Source: JBFAPK01 sp040676675 (GTDB lineage Bacteria; Actinomycetota; Actinomycetes; Mycobacteriales; Micromonosporaceae). From it: 64,000 nucleotides of DNA. How positions within the stretch are numbered: the first letter of the stretch is position 1; each line of letters starts with the position of its first letter. Location of the stretch: the NCBI RefSeq assembly GCF_040676675.1, contig NZ_JBFAPK010000039.1, positions 1-64,000 of the forward strand, in the 5' to 3' direction. Shown piece by piece: positions 26,190 to 34,713 of this stretch. The translations under genes were made by a program, and so were the position numbers. Under the pieces are notes generated by a model. That model did not search any database, was not told where the DNA came from, and saw nothing but the letters and a program-made list of their open reading frames with translations.

Positions 26190-27047
26190 CTACTTGGAGC
26201 CCGTCACGATGCCGGGGTTGATGCAGAGACCGGGGCTGCTGCCGGTCCGCTCGGCGATCTCCAGGCAGCGGGTCACCTTGTCGACCTGGGCGTTCTTCTC
26301 GGTGATGGCCTTCTGCTTCTCCGCGTTGATCAGGTCCTGGTCGAGGTTGCGGCCCTGCGCCAGCTTGTCCTGGAAGACCTTGATGTTGGCCTCGGTCTTC
26401 TCGTCGTGGTTCACCCGGATGATCGTCACGGACAGGATCTCGATGTCGGAGCCGAGACGCTCCTGCGCGGAGTTCTTCACCTTGTCGGCGAAGGGCCTCA
26501 GGTCGACGTTGAGGTTCCCGGTCTTCGCGTCGATGTTCGCCAGCGGGTTGTAGCTGGCGAAGGCGTCGTTGACCGCCCCGTCGAGCTGTACGCCGACGCG
26601 CTGGCCCCGGAACGCCTCGAAGTCCCCCTTGTAGTCCATGAACTGCCGGGGCGCGTTCTCCGGCCGTACCTGCCACTCGACGAGGATCTCGACCCCGGCG
26701 TTGGCGAGCGTTCCGGTCCGCACCGGGACGGCCTTGTCGCTGCCGATGTGGTCGTACTTCTGCCGGCTGGCGTCCCACTCACCGATCTTCTGCCACGGGA
26801 CCACCCAGTTCAGCCCGCTGCCGGTGACATCGCCGGTCGGCTTGTTGAAGGAGGTGACGATGCCCACGTTCCGTACCGGCACGGAGTTCGCCGAGGCGCC
26901 GAGGGTGAGGGCGATGCCGAGCAGCACCGCGAGCACGGCGCCACCGAGCGCCGGGCGCCTGGTCGGTGGCGACGAGAACGAGCCGTAGAGCGCCGCGACA
27001 ATGGCGACGGCGAAGACGACGAGCGCGCACACGAACAGCGCCGGCAT
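26190..27047 (-). CDS. SPFH/Band 7 (prohibitin-like) membrane protein
   Basis: A 285-residue protein with two N-terminal helices (LFVCALVVFAVAIVAALYG and LGGAVLAVLLGIALTLG) and an SPFH domain: NVGIVTSFNKPTGDV, GLNWVVPWQKI, a central VEILVEWQVRPENAP, then IEILSVTIIRVNHDEKTEANIKVFQDKLAQG. A helical tail (AEKQKAITEKNAQVDKVTRCLEIA) follows. Such proteins form oligomeric membrane scaffolds. ATG 27047 has GGGAG 10 bp upstream; TTG 27065 is a weaker option. It is downstream of DUF2207 on the same strand (171 bp gap). Confidence 0.87.
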   Translation of the reverse strand: MPALFVCALVVFAVAIVAALYGSFSSPPTRRPALGGAVLAVLLGIALTLGASANSVPVRNVGIVTSFNKPTGDVTGSGLNWVVPWQKIGEWDASRQKYDHIGSDKAVPVRTGTLANAGVEILVEWQVRPENAPRQFMDYKGDFEAFRGQRVGVQLDGAVNDAFASYNPLANIDAKTGNLNVDLRPFADKVKNSAQERLGSDIEILSVTIIRVNHDEKTEANIKVFQDKLAQGRNLDQDLINAEKQKAITEKNAQVDKVTRCLEIAERTGSSPGLCINPGIVTGSK

Positions 27048-27218
27048 TACAAGCAACTCCCTCAATGGATTTTCGATGCGGATCGGACGGCTCCGCTTGC
27101 GTCCCGCAGTGTAGCGAGCACGAACAATCCCGTTTTCGCACGCGAACGCGGGGTCGCGGTCCGCGGCGAATCCCCGACCGTCCGAATTGGATATGACGGA
27201 GAACGGCGGACGCTACCG

Positions 27219-28646
27219 TCAGCGGCCGGCCGGCGAGCCGACCGCGGGGTCGAGATCCTCGTCCGGGTCGACCGGTACGGCCGCGCGCCGCTCGACGGTC
27301 GCCGCCAGCACCCGCCGCGTCCAGGGCCGCACCCGTACCGTCACCACGTCGCCGAGCCGGCAGATGTCGCCGAGTTCGGCCGGCAGGACCCAGGCGCGGG
27401 TCCGGTCCGACCGGCCGTCGTCGATGGCGAGGTGGAAGTTGACCGGTACGTAGCCGCTCTCGCCCTGCTGGCGGGTCCGCCAGGTCTGGCGCCAGAGCAC
27501 CTCGCCGCTGACCGTGGTCGGCGCGACGAGGTCCAGCACCACCCGGACCGTGAGGTAGCCGGCGTAGCCGAGCAGCACCAGGCCGGCGAGGGTGAAGCCG
27601 GCGGTGACCGGTGTCGCGTCGGCGAGCCGGGACACCACCTCGCCCCGGCCGGTGAAGGTCCAGCCGACCAGGGCCGCGAGGGCCGCACGGAACACGATCC
27701 AGCCCAGCCGCTGGCCGTACCGGGGCAGGCCGCGCGGGTAGCTGACCCGCACCTGCCGCCAGGCGCCGGTGTACGACGACCAGAGCCGCCGCCGGTCGGC
27801 CACGCCGAGGTCGACGGCGCGCGAGGCGACCCGGGTAACCCCGAGCGCCGCCCCGTACGGCAGGTAGCGGTCCCAGACGGCGACGGCCGCCGGGGGCAGC
27901 TCGGCGAAGGACTCGTGCCGGACGAGCCACTCCCGTACGCCGAGCCACCGCGCGGCGACCTGCCGGCCCGCGGGCGTGTCCCGCTCGTCCCGTACGCGGC
28001 CCGCGATGCCGCCCAGCACCGCCGTCACGATCACGTACGCCCCGAGCACGGCCCCGTACTCCTCTCCCCGCCGGTGCAGGAGGTGCAGCAGCCCCGCGGC
28101 GACCCCGGCCGCCGCCACGCCGCCGAGCACGCCGAGCGCGGTGACGAGCCCGGGCGAGAAGCGCCGACGGGACAGCCCGAGCCGCCGGGCGTCGGCGACC
28201 ACCGCCTTGCCCAGCCGGTTCGCCCAGCTCGCCGCCCGCCCGGCGTCGGCGAAACCGAGCGCGGTGAGCGGTACCACGCCGCCGGCCGCGCGCTCGACCA
28301 CCCGGCGGTGGACCTGCCGCTCGTACCGGTTGAGGTCGCCCGGGTCGCGGCCGGTCAGGTGCACGGTGGTCTGGCGCGGGTCGGGGCCGGCCGGCCGCAG
28401 TTCCAGGTAGCCGCGCGCGGCGAGGTCGAGCAGGGTCGACTCGGCGGCGTCCACGGTGATCCGCCAGCCGTTGGCCAGCAGGCTGACCACGGCCGGGGGT
28501 TCGGTACCGGGCAGGTCCATCGTCGCCGGGGCCGGCACGGCCGTCCTCGGGCGGGTCAGCAGCCGCGCCGTCGCGTAGACGGCGAACCAGGCCGCGAGGC
28601 CGCCCACCGGCAGCCCGATCTCGATCAGCAGGTCCGTGGGGGTCAT
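27219..28646 (-). CDS. DUF2207-like membrane protein
   Basis: A 475-residue protein with an N-terminal membrane helix, a winged-helix-like cytosolic part (VVSLLANGWRITVDAAESTLLDLAARGYLELRP), two central helices (VTALGVLGGVAAAGVAAGLLHLL and AYVIVTAVLGGIAG) and two more after residue 330. This matches the C-terminal half of DUF2207 proteins; the usual N-terminal extracellular domain is missing, so the protein is short for the family. It starts 17 bp after lemA, and LemA-DUF2207 pairs are common. Function unknown; it probably acts with LemA at the membrane. Confidence 0.78.
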   Translation of the reverse strand: MTPTDLLIEIGLPVGGLAAWFAVYATARLLTRPRTAVPAPATMDLPGTEPPAVVSLLANGWRITVDAAESTLLDLAARGYLELRPAGPDPRQTTVHLTGRDPGDLNRYERQVHRRVVERAAGGVVPLTALGFADAGRAASWANRLGKAVVADARRLGLSRRRFSPGLVTALGVLGGVAAAGVAAGLLHLLHRRGEEYGAVLGAYVIVTAVLGGIAGRVRDERDTPAGRQVAARWLGVREWLVRHESFAELPPAAVAVWDRYLPYGAALGVTRVASRAVDLGVADRRRLWSSYTGAWRQVRVSYPRGLPRYGQRLGWIVFRAALAALVGWTFTGRGEVVSRLADATPVTAGFTLAGLVLLGYAGYLTVRVVLDLVAPTTVSGEVLWRQTWRTRQQGESGYVPVNFHLAIDDGRSDRTRAWVLPAELGDICRLGDVVTVRVRPWTRRVLAATVERRAAVPVDPDEDLDPAVGSPAGR

Positions 28647-28663
28647 GGCCGGTGGTGACCCGC

Positions 28664-29230
28664 TCAGAACCGGACGGGGACGTCGGCGCGCTCGGCGCCG
28701 ACCGCCTCGAAGTACGGCTCGGCCCGGAACCCGGCCGGGCCGGCGACGAGGTTGGTCGGCAGCGTCTCCACCGCCGTGTTGAGCGACTGCACGGCGCTGT
28801 TGTAGAACTGCCGGGCGTACGCGATCTTGTCCTCGGTCGCGGCCAGCTCGCGCTGCAGCTCCACGAAGTTCGCGCTGGCCCGCAGCTGCGGGTACGCCTC
28901 CGCGACCGCGAAGAGCCGGCCCAGCGCCCGGGTCAGCGCCCCCTCGGTGTCGGCCCGCCCCGCGTCGGTGCCGCCCGCCCCGGCCGCCGCCGTACGCGCG
29001 GCGGTCACCGCCTCCAGGGTCGCCCGCTCGTGCGCCGCGTACCCCCGCACCGTCTCCACCAGGTTCGGTGTCAACGAGTGCCGGCGCCGCAGCTGCACGT
29101 CCACCTGCGCCCAGGACGCCCGCACCTGGGCGCGCAACCGGACCAGCCGGTTGTACGCGGTGATCGTCCAGACCAGCAGGACCAGCACCAGCAGCACCGG
29201 TACCGCGATCAACCACATGGCCGTGCCCAC
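28664..29230 (-). CDS. lemA: LemA family protein
   Basis: About 188 residues. One N-terminal membrane helix (MWLIAVPVLLVLVLLVWTI) is followed by the LemA helical bundle: YNRLVRLRAQVRASWAQVDVQLRRRHSLTPNLVETVRGYAAHE, then LFAVAEAYPQLRASANFVELQRELAATEDKIAYARQFYN. The family has a cytosolic or periplasmic four-helix bundle of unknown activity. I choose GTG 29230, with GAGGGG 8 bp upstream; GTG 29239 and ATG 29218 are in frame. It is the first gene of a lemA-DUF2207 unit. Confidence 0.88.
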   Translation of the reverse strand: MGTAMWLIAVPVLLVLVLLVWTITAYNRLVRLRAQVRASWAQVDVQLRRRHSLTPNLVETVRGYAAHERATLEAVTAARTAAAGAGGTDAGRADTEGALTRALGRLFAVAEAYPQLRASANFVELQRELAATEDKIAYARQFYNSAVQSLNTAVETLPTNLVAGPAGFRAEPYFEAVGAERADVPVRF

Positions 29231-29320
29231 CCGATCCACCCCTCGTCCGCCGCGCCGAACGCCACTCGCCCGTCGCCGCCATCATGATCCCGAGCCGTGG
29301 CAAGGGGCAGATCCGCTCGG

Positions 29321-29390
29321 CCGGGCCGCCCTCGTCCGTCCGGGCCGCCCTCGTCCGTCCGGGCCGCCCTCGTCCGTCCGGGCCGCTCCG
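29321..29390. repeat. 19-bp tandem repeat upstream of lemA
   Basis: CCGGGCCGCCCTCGTCCGT begins at 29321 and recurs at 29340, 29359 and 29378 (last copy partial). It lies in the 319-bp gap between lemA (starts 29230) and the amphi-Trp gene (ends 29550). Nothing else is recognisable in that gap; it holds no convincing gene. Confidence 0.9.
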
Positions 29391-29549
29391 GGTCCGCCGC
29401 GGCCGGTACGGCCACGCGGCTGCGGGTCCGCTGCTGGGGCCGGGACGCGTGCGGTCCGGGGATCGATGACGGTCGGGGGGCAGCGCCGAACGCCGGGGCC
29501 GACCGGGCCCGCCCGCCGCGACACGGCCGCGGACGGGCCCGCCGTACCG

Positions 29550-29891
29550 TCAGGCCTTGACGGCCTCGGCGGCCGAGTCGCCCGCCGTCTCCTCGGCGGC
29601 GGCGGTCTCCTCCTCGCTCTCCTCTTCCTCGTCGCTCTCCTCCTCGGCCGGCTCGTCCTCGGCCGACTCGGCCGGCTCGGGCGCGTCCCAGCTGAACTCG
29701 ATCTCCACCGAGAGTTCGGTGTCCCCCTCGCGCTCGATCTCCAGTTCACAGCGCACCTGGTCGGCGACCTTGACCGCGCCGGCGGCGCCGTAGAAGAGCT
29801 GTCCGCCCGACTCCAGCTGGTTGGCCAGCTGGCGCAGCCAGGCGGCCAGGTCGGTGCGGGAGACGGTACGGGAGTCCTCGTAGATTGACAT
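29550..29891 (-). CDS. Amphi-Trp domain protein
   Basis: A 113-residue protein. Residues 1-70 match the amphi-Trp domain: YEDSRTVSRTDLAAWLRQLANQLESGGQLFYG, then VKVADQVRCELEIEREG and VEIEFSW. The rest is a very acidic tail of Glu/Ala/Ser (DEPAEEESDEEEESEEE). The domain is small and of unknown function in halophilic archaea and actinobacteria. ATG 29891 (MSIYED) is chosen by similarity to the domain start; ATG 29900 (MAGMSI) is equally possible and has GGA upstream. Confidence 0.8.
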   Translation of the reverse strand: MSIYEDSRTVSRTDLAAWLRQLANQLESGGQLFYGAAGAVKVADQVRCELEIEREGDTELSVEIEFSWDAPEPAESAEDEPAEEESDEEEESEEETAAAEETAGDSAAEAVKA

Positions 29892-29982
29892 GCCCGCCAT
29901 GCTGTCATTCCACTGAGGACCGACCGCGTGGGGGTCGCCGCCCGGATCCCGCCTCGGCTCGGCGTGATCGGCAGAACGTCGC

Positions 29983-31161
29983 CTACAGGCTACCGACGCG
30001 GGCGCCGACATGGCGCAGCTGCGGGGCGAGGAACAGGGCGTACGCGACCATCGACCCGGCCGCCACCGCGAGCGTGGTCATCGGGTCGGCGGTCATCGCG
30101 GTGGTCAGGACCACCGGCACGATCCCCACCGCGGCGATGCCGAGCCGCACCCGGGGGACCCTGCCGAGCGAGAACCACTGCAGCGACAGCCCCGCGAGCG
30201 TGAAGATCACGAGCGAGGCGGCGAACCCGACGCGGAGCGGGCCGGGCAGCCGGTCCTTCTCCTCGGCGACCTGGAGCAGGACCTGACCGAGCGCCCACCC
30301 GAGGAACAGGATCCCGATCCCGAGCGGGGCGTGCAGGAAGGCGTACGACACCCCGGTGTCGAGGCGCGGTACGGCCAGCCGGGTGGTCAGGAACGTGGTG
30401 TAGACCCACCAGATGCAGATCGGGATCACGAACGCCACCAGCGCCGCGCCGACCACCGCGGCCGGCGGGTGCGCGGCGGTCAGGGCGTCGATCAGGTTGG
30501 TCAGCGTGACACCGAGCAGGATGATGGTGAACTGCCCGATCCGCTCGGGCAGGTGCGTGGGATCGACCGGATGCCGCTCCAGCCAGCGGTGCCCCCACAA
30601 CGGGGTGCTGAGTTCGATCACCAGCGCGACCGCCCAGAGGATCGGACGGGCCGGCACGGGGGCGGCGAGGGAGACGAGCCAGAGACACCAGCCGACCGAG
30701 AAGCCGGCGAGGTAGACGGTCGTCAGCGACCGCTCCGAGCGACTGGTCACCAGCACCCGCAGGTACATCAGGAGCAGCGCGCCGCGCACCACGAGGTAGC
30801 CGGCGGGCAGCAGCATGCCGCCGGGCGGGTGGTGCGCGCCGATGGCGATGCCCCCGGCCCCGGCCGTCGCCGTGAAGACGAGGATCCGGTGGGGCCAGTC
30901 GTCGGGGTCGAACCGGGTGTCGTAGAAGGTCTGGGTCGCCCAGGCCCACTGCACGACCAGGAAGAGCGCGATCGCGACCGCCGCGCGGGCCAGCGTCGGC
31001 GACGGCCCGCCCAGCCGGGCCGTGACCGCCTCCAGCGCCAGCGCGAAGACCAGGTCGAAGAAGAGTTCAAGCCAGGTGGCGTGCCGCTCCCCCTCCTGCT
31101 GTCCCGCCGGCCCCGGCGCGCGCAACCGCAGCAGGCCGGCCACCCGGGGCAACCACGTCAC
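29983..31161 (-). CDS. Low temperature requirement protein A (LtrA) family membrane protein, second copy
   Basis: A 392-residue polytopic membrane protein. The LtrA N-terminal motif TWLELFFDLVFALALEAVTARL is present, as is ERIGQFTIILLGVTLTNLIDAL in the middle, where most relatives have Glu-Ser (LGES); here it reads LGVTL. About 11 helices. GTG 31161 follows GGGAGGCGGGGCAG; longer frames up to 31284 lack support. It diverges from a D-2-hydroxyacid dehydrogenase. Together with 10604-11812 it makes two LtrA paralogues in one window. Confidence 0.85.
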   Translation of the reverse strand: MTWLPRVAGLLRLRAPGPAGQQEGERHATWLELFFDLVFALALEAVTARLGGPSPTLARAAVAIALFLVVQWAWATQTFYDTRFDPDDWPHRILVFTATAGAGGIAIGAHHPPGGMLLPAGYLVVRGALLLMYLRVLVTSRSERSLTTVYLAGFSVGWCLWLVSLAAPVPARPILWAVALVIELSTPLWGHRWLERHPVDPTHLPERIGQFTIILLGVTLTNLIDALTAAHPPAAVVGAALVAFVIPICIWWVYTTFLTTRLAVPRLDTGVSYAFLHAPLGIGILFLGWALGQVLLQVAEEKDRLPGPLRVGFAASLVIFTLAGLSLQWFSLGRVPRVRLGIAAVGIVPVVLTTAMTADPMTTLAVAAGSMVAYALFLAPQLRHVGARVGSL

Positions 31162-31331
31162 CTGCCCCGCCTCCCGGTCCGAACGTATCCGGCACGATTG
31201 CCGTAGGTAATCATCACGCCCCGGGCCGGCCCGGCGCGGCGGGTCGGGCCAGTTCGCCCCGTACGGTGGTGGTGACAAGATCACGTCGAGCCGGTCGGGC
31301 CCGGCGGGTCGCGCCGGTACGGGAGGCGGAG

Positions 31332-32282
31332 ATGGCCGTTCGGGTCGCGGTGCTCGACGACTACCAGGACGTGGCGCGGGAGTTCGGCGACTGGGGGCGG
31401 CTCGGCGACCGGATCGAGCTGAGCGTCTTCACCGACCACGTCGACGACCCCGACGAGTTGGCCCGCCGGTTGGCCGACACGGAGGTCGTGGTGGCGATGC
31501 GGGAGCGGACGGCGTTCCCCGGGCCGCTGCTGGAGCGCCTGCCCCGGCTGCGCCTGCTGGTGACCACCGGGATGGCCAACGCCGCCATCGACGTCGCGGC
31601 GGCGAGACGACGCGGCGTCACGGTGTCGGGCACCCGCGGCGTGGCGACGGGTACCCCCGAGCTGACCTGGGGACTCATCCTCTCCCTGGTGCGCGGGATC
31701 CCGGACGAGTCGCGGCGGGTACGCGAGGGCGGCTGGCAGCGCACGGTCGGGCGTGACCTGGCCGGCCGTACCCTCGGGGTGATCGGCCTGGGGCGGCTGG
31801 GCGCGCGGGTCGCCACCGTCGGCCGGGCGTTCGGCATGGACGTCGTCGCCTGGAGCCAGAACCTGAGCGCCGAGCGGGCCGCGGAGCTGGGCGTACGCGC
31901 CGTGAGCCGGGAGGAGCTGCTGACCGGCTCGGCGGTCGTGACCGTGCACCTGCAGCTCAGCGACCGTACCCGGGGGCTGCTCGGCGAGCCCGAGCTGCGG
32001 TCGATGCGCCGCGACGCGTACCTGGTCAACACCTCGCGGGGCCCGATCGTCGACGAGGCCGCGCTGCTCAGGGCGCTGCGGGAGGGCTGGATCGCCGGGG
32101 CGGGCCTGGACGTGTACGACGTGGAGCCGCTCCCCGCCGACCATCCGCTGCGTACCGCCCCGAACACGGTGCTGACCCCGCACCTCGGCTACGTCACCCG
32201 GGACACCTACCGGGTCTTCTTCGGCGACGCGGTGGAGGACGTCGAGGCGTTCCTGGCCGGCCGACCGGTCCGCCTGCTCTGA
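31332..32282 (+). CDS. D-2-hydroxyacid dehydrogenase
   Basis: A 316-residue NAD(P)-dependent dehydrogenase. It has the nucleotide motif GVIGLGRLGARVATVGRAFGMDVVAWS, the catalytic Arg in NTSRGPIVDE (residue 236), Glu265 in YDVEPLP, and His284 in LTPHLGYVT. This gives a complete Arg-Glu-His triad. It reduces 2-keto acids or oxidises D-2-hydroxy acids; specificity is unknown, though phosphoglycerate dehydrogenase-like relatives are common. ATG 31332 follows GGGAGGCGGAG. The next gene starts 16 bp downstream and is probably cotranscribed. Confidence 0.88.
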   Translation: MAVRVAVLDDYQDVAREFGDWGRLGDRIELSVFTDHVDDPDELARRLADTEVVVAMRERTAFPGPLLERLPRLRLLVTTGMANAAIDVAAARRRGVTVSGTRGVATGTPELTWGLILSLVRGIPDESRRVREGGWQRTVGRDLAGRTLGVIGLGRLGARVATVGRAFGMDVVAWSQNLSAERAAELGVRAVSREELLTGSAVVTVHLQLSDRTRGLLGEPELRSMRRDAYLVNTSRGPIVDEAALLRALREGWIAGAGLDVYDVEPLPADHPLRTAPNTVLTPHLGYVTRDTYRVFFGDAVEDVEAFLAGRPVRLL

Positions 32283-32298
32283 CGTCTAGGATTCGCGG

Positions 32299-32925
32299 AT
32301 GGCACTGCTGCACCGGGCAACCCTGCACCCCACCAAGCTCGAACTCCTGTCGGCCTGGCTACCCACCCGTCGCTGGTACGGGGGACAGGTCGGCGTCGAG
32401 ATCGAGCGGGTGGCGGCGTACCGCTTCGACGACCCCGACGGGGCGGTCGGTATAGAGACGATGCTGGTCCGGGCCGGGGACGGCCCGGTACACCAGGTTC
32501 CGCTCACCTACCGCGACGCGCCGCTCGACGGCGGCGACCCCTGGCTGATCGGTACCGCCGAACACTCGGTGCTCGGCCGGCGCTGGGTGTACGACGCGTG
32601 CGGGGATCCGGTCTACGCCGCCGCGCTGGCCGGCGCGATCCTGGCCGGCGTCGGCCAGGCGGACGAGTTCATCGAGATCGACGGCCGGCTCGAACGCCGC
32701 GAGCGGAGCATGACCGTCACCGGCGCCGGCGGGTCGGGCGAGATCGCGGTCGGCGCCCTGCGCCGGGTCGTGGACGAGGACCCCGCGCTGGTCGTGACCG
32801 AATCCGTGCAGCTGCACGTCGTCCGCTGCCTCGACGGCGGGCGGGAGGGGGCCGGCGTCGCGCTCACCGGCACCTGGCCCGGCCAGCCGAGCCCGCTGCC
32901 GCTGGCGTACGGCGAGCCGCGCTGA
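32299..32925 (+). CDS. Stand-alone maltokinase N-terminal cap-like domain protein
   Basis: A 208-residue protein resembling the N-terminal cap of mycobacterial maltokinase (Mak): ATLHPTKLELLSAWLPTRRWYGG, then VAAYRFDDPDGAVGIETMLVRAGDG and VPLTYRDAPLDGGDPWLIGTAEHSVLGRRWVYDACGDPVY. The kinase domain itself is absent, so catalysis as in Mak is not expected. The C-terminal half (about 120-208) is a beta-rich region. Similar proteins are often annotated loosely as glucan-branching related. A glycan- or kinase-regulating role is possible. It ends just before a perfect hairpin. Confidence 0.75.
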   Translation: MALLHRATLHPTKLELLSAWLPTRRWYGGQVGVEIERVAAYRFDDPDGAVGIETMLVRAGDGPVHQVPLTYRDAPLDGGDPWLIGTAEHSVLGRRWVYDACGDPVYAAALAGAILAGVGQADEFIEIDGRLERRERSMTVTGAGGSGEIAVGALRRVVDEDPALVVTESVQLHVVRCLDGGREGAGVALTGTWPGQPSPLPLAYGEPR

Positions 32926-32930
32926 CCCCG

Positions 32931-32960
32931 CCGCGAGGCCGCCTCGCGGCGGCCTCGCGG
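32931..32960. terminator. Perfect 13-bp-stem hairpin between convergent genes
   Basis: CCGCGAGGCCGCC (32931-32943), loop TCGC, GGCGGCCTCGCGG (32948-32960). It sits between the maltokinase-cap gene and the SDR gene, whose stops lie 5 bp on either side. It is a likely bidirectional terminator. Confidence 0.8.
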
Positions 32961-32965
32961 ACTCG

Positions 32966-33679
32966 TCACACCGCCGCCGGCAGCCCCGGGTAGAGCAGCT
33001 CCGGGCCGCCCGAGAGCTTCGTCTTGACGTCCCGGCTCAGCTCGTCGACGACCACCTCCAGGGCTCGCGCCCGCACGCCGTCGAGCGCCACGCCGGCCAC
33101 CCACGCCGGGTCGGCCTTCTGCTCGGGGGCGACATGGCCGGCCATGTCGGTGTCGATGTACCCGACGTGCAGCGCGGTGACGTCGATCCCGGCGGGCGCC
33201 AGCTCCTGCCGGAGGGCGTTGGTCATCGCCCAGGCCGCGGCCTTGGCCGCGCTGTAGGCGCCGGCGGCCCCGGGGTGCAGCCAGGAGAGCACGGATAGGA
33301 TGTTCAGCACGGCTCCGCCCCCGTTGGCGCCGATGACGGGCGCGAAGGCCCGGGTCATCGCGAGCGTGCCGAAGTAGTGCGTCTCCATCTCCCGCCGGAC
33401 GTCCGCGAGGTCGCCGTCGAGCAGCCGGGCCCGGGTGCTGATCCCGGCGTTGTTCACCAGCAGCGTGACGTCATGGGCCAGCTCCGCGGCCCGAGCGACC
33501 GAGTCCGGGTCGGTGATGTCGAGCGGCAGCGGTACGACCCCCGGCAGGTCCAGCGCGGACGGGTTCCGGACGCCGGCGTAGACCTTGCTGGCGCCCCGGT
33601 CGCGCAGCTGCGCCGCCAGGTGGCGGCCGAGACCGCGGTTCGCGCCGGTCACCAGCGCGATCGAGTTCCTGAGTTCCAT
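32966..33679 (-). CDS. SDR-family oxidoreductase
   Basis: A 237-residue classical short-chain dehydrogenase. The cofactor motif TGANRGLG is at residues 11-18, NNAG at 76-79, and the catalytic Ser129, Tyr142 and Lys146 (AYSAAKAA) are present. The substrate is unknown. It is transcribed after the TetR gene (start 34316) on the same strand with a 61-bp gap containing a TTGAGAACGATCGGTGC site that also occurs upstream of the TetR gene, so it is probably that regulator's target. Confidence 0.9.
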   Translation of the reverse strand: MELRNSIALVTGANRGLGRHLAAQLRDRGASKVYAGVRNPSALDLPGVVPLPLDITDPDSVARAAELAHDVTLLVNNAGISTRARLLDGDLADVRREMETHYFGTLAMTRAFAPVIGANGGGAVLNILSVLSWLHPGAAGAYSAAKAAAWAMTNALRQELAPAGIDVTALHVGYIDTDMAGHVAPEQKADPAWVAGVALDGVRARALEVVVDELSRDVKTKLSGGPELLYPGLPAAV

Positions 33680-33703
33680 CTCTTCCTCCTCGTGCGACCT
33701 CTT

Positions 33704-33720
33704 TTGAGAACGATCGGTGC
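33704..33720. promoter_or_regulatory. TetR operator copy upstream of the SDR gene
   Basis: TTGAGAACGATCGGTGC lies 25 bp upstream of the SDR start. The same 17 bp with one change (A to T) occurs at 34350-34366 upstream of the TetR gene. A shared site in both promoters is what an autoregulated local repressor needs. The core GAACGWTC is near-palindromic. Confidence 0.65.
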
Positions 33721-33740
33721 GGAAAGTGGGTAAAAAAAAT

Positions 33741-34316
33741 TCAGTCGAGCAGGGCGAGCGCGCTGTCGATCATGCTGGTCAACCGCTCCGCGCTCGCGCC
33801 GACCCGCACCTGGACCCGCAGCCCCACCCAGGCGTTGAGCAGCAGGTCGGCGAGGGTCCGGGCATCCAGGCGGGAAGTGATCTCACCGTCCCGCTGGCCG
33901 CGCCGGACCAGTTCCAGCAGCAGGGCGTGCTCCCCCGCGAAGATCCGCTCCACCCAGCGGGCCGCGTCCGGGTCGCGCGGCGCCGTCTCGGTGGCGCAGT
34001 TCACCGCCAGACAGCCGCTCGGGTACGCGTCCGCGCGCGCGACCGCCTGCGTCAACAGGGCCCTGATCGCGGCACGCGGATCGGCCGCCCCGTCGGCGGT
34101 CGCCCGCCGCAGCCGTTCGACCTTCTCGCCGTACCGGTCGAGCGCCTTGAGGTAGAGCGAGCGCTTGTCGCCGAAGGTGTCGTACATGCTCCGCTTGTGC
34201 ACGCCCATCCGCTCGACCAGTTCCTGCATCGAGGTCTTCTCGTAGCCCTGCTCCCAGAAGAGCGCCATGGCGCGGTCCAGCGCCGCGTCCGGGTCGAACT
34301 CCTTGTGTCTCGCCAC
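33741..34316 (-). CDS. TetR/AcrR-family regulator
   Basis: A 191-residue regulator. The HTH spans FDPDAALDRAMALFWEQGYEKTSMQELVERMGVHKRSMYDTFGDKRSLYLKAL (about residues 7-60); the C-terminal domain (CLAVNCATETAPRDPDAARWVE) matches the TetR_C_16-like group. GTG 34316 follows AGAGGAGG. It probably controls itself and the downstream SDR gene through the twin TTGAGAACG operators. Confidence 0.9.
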   Translation of the reverse strand: MARHKEFDPDAALDRAMALFWEQGYEKTSMQELVERMGVHKRSMYDTFGDKRSLYLKALDRYGEKVERLRRATADGAADPRAAIRALLTQAVARADAYPSGCLAVNCATETAPRDPDAARWVERIFAGEHALLLELVRRGQRDGEITSRLDARTLADLLLNAWVGLRVQVRVGASAERLTSMIDSALALLD

Positions 34317-34349
34317 GCCGGCCTCCTCTCGCCACACCGACGCTAGCTC

Positions 34350-34366
34350 TTGAGAACGTTCGGTGC
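34350..34366. promoter_or_regulatory. TetR operator copy upstream of the TetR gene
   Basis: TTGAGAACGTTCGGTGC, 34 bp upstream of the TetR start codon, matching 33704-33720 at 16 of 17 positions. The GAACGTTC core is a perfect 8-bp palindrome. Confidence 0.65.
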
Positions 34367-34393
34367 AAATAGTGGCGCCGGCCACAGCTGGCG

Positions 34394-34699
34394 CTAGCCG
34401 AGATCGAGGACCACGCTGACGCCGAGGTAGCAGAGGAACGCCCCGCACGCGAAGATCGCGATGGCGAGCACCACCACGAAGGGCAGGAACGCGCCGTCGA
34501 CGCTGTAGAAGAGGACCACCCCGGACCCCATGATCAACAAGCCGAGGACGACCACCCCGGTGGCGAGCAGGATCATCTCCCAGTTGTCGTCAAAGAACTC
34601 GGCGAAGCTGGTGTCCCGGCTGGCCAGATAGCCGACGAGGGTGACGACCGCCGCGACCAGACCGGCCAGGCTGAACAGGTACAGAAGGCGCTGCGTCAT
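34394..34699 (-). CDS. Small membrane protein of a GTPase-like operon
   Basis: A 101-residue protein with three hydrophobic helices (LLYLFSLAGLVAAVVTLVGYLA, MILLATGVVVLGLLIMGSGVVLFY and FVVVLAIAIFACGAFLCYLGVSVV) and a short acidic loop (DTSFAEFFDDNWE). It is not recognised. ATG 34699 follows GGGGGAG. It is the last gene of the unit 35981 to 34394, 14 bp after the preceding membrane protein, and probably works with the P-loop protein. Confidence 0.75.
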   Translation of the reverse strand: MTQRLLYLFSLAGLVAAVVTLVGYLASRDTSFAEFFDDNWEMILLATGVVVLGLLIMGSGVVLFYSVDGAFLPFVVVLAIAIFACGAFLCYLGVSVVLDLG

Positions 34700-34713
34700 C
34701 CGTCTCCCCCGCC

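Noticed and set aside
29321..29390. CRISPR-like or origin iteron array
   Set aside because: Period 19 with no spacers, no replication initiator nearby, and high G/C; a simple tandem repeat.
29231..29549. Small genes in the lemA upstream gap
   Set aside because: Frames there are Arg/Gly/Pro-rich repeats and shadows of the amphi-Trp gene; no SD or family.
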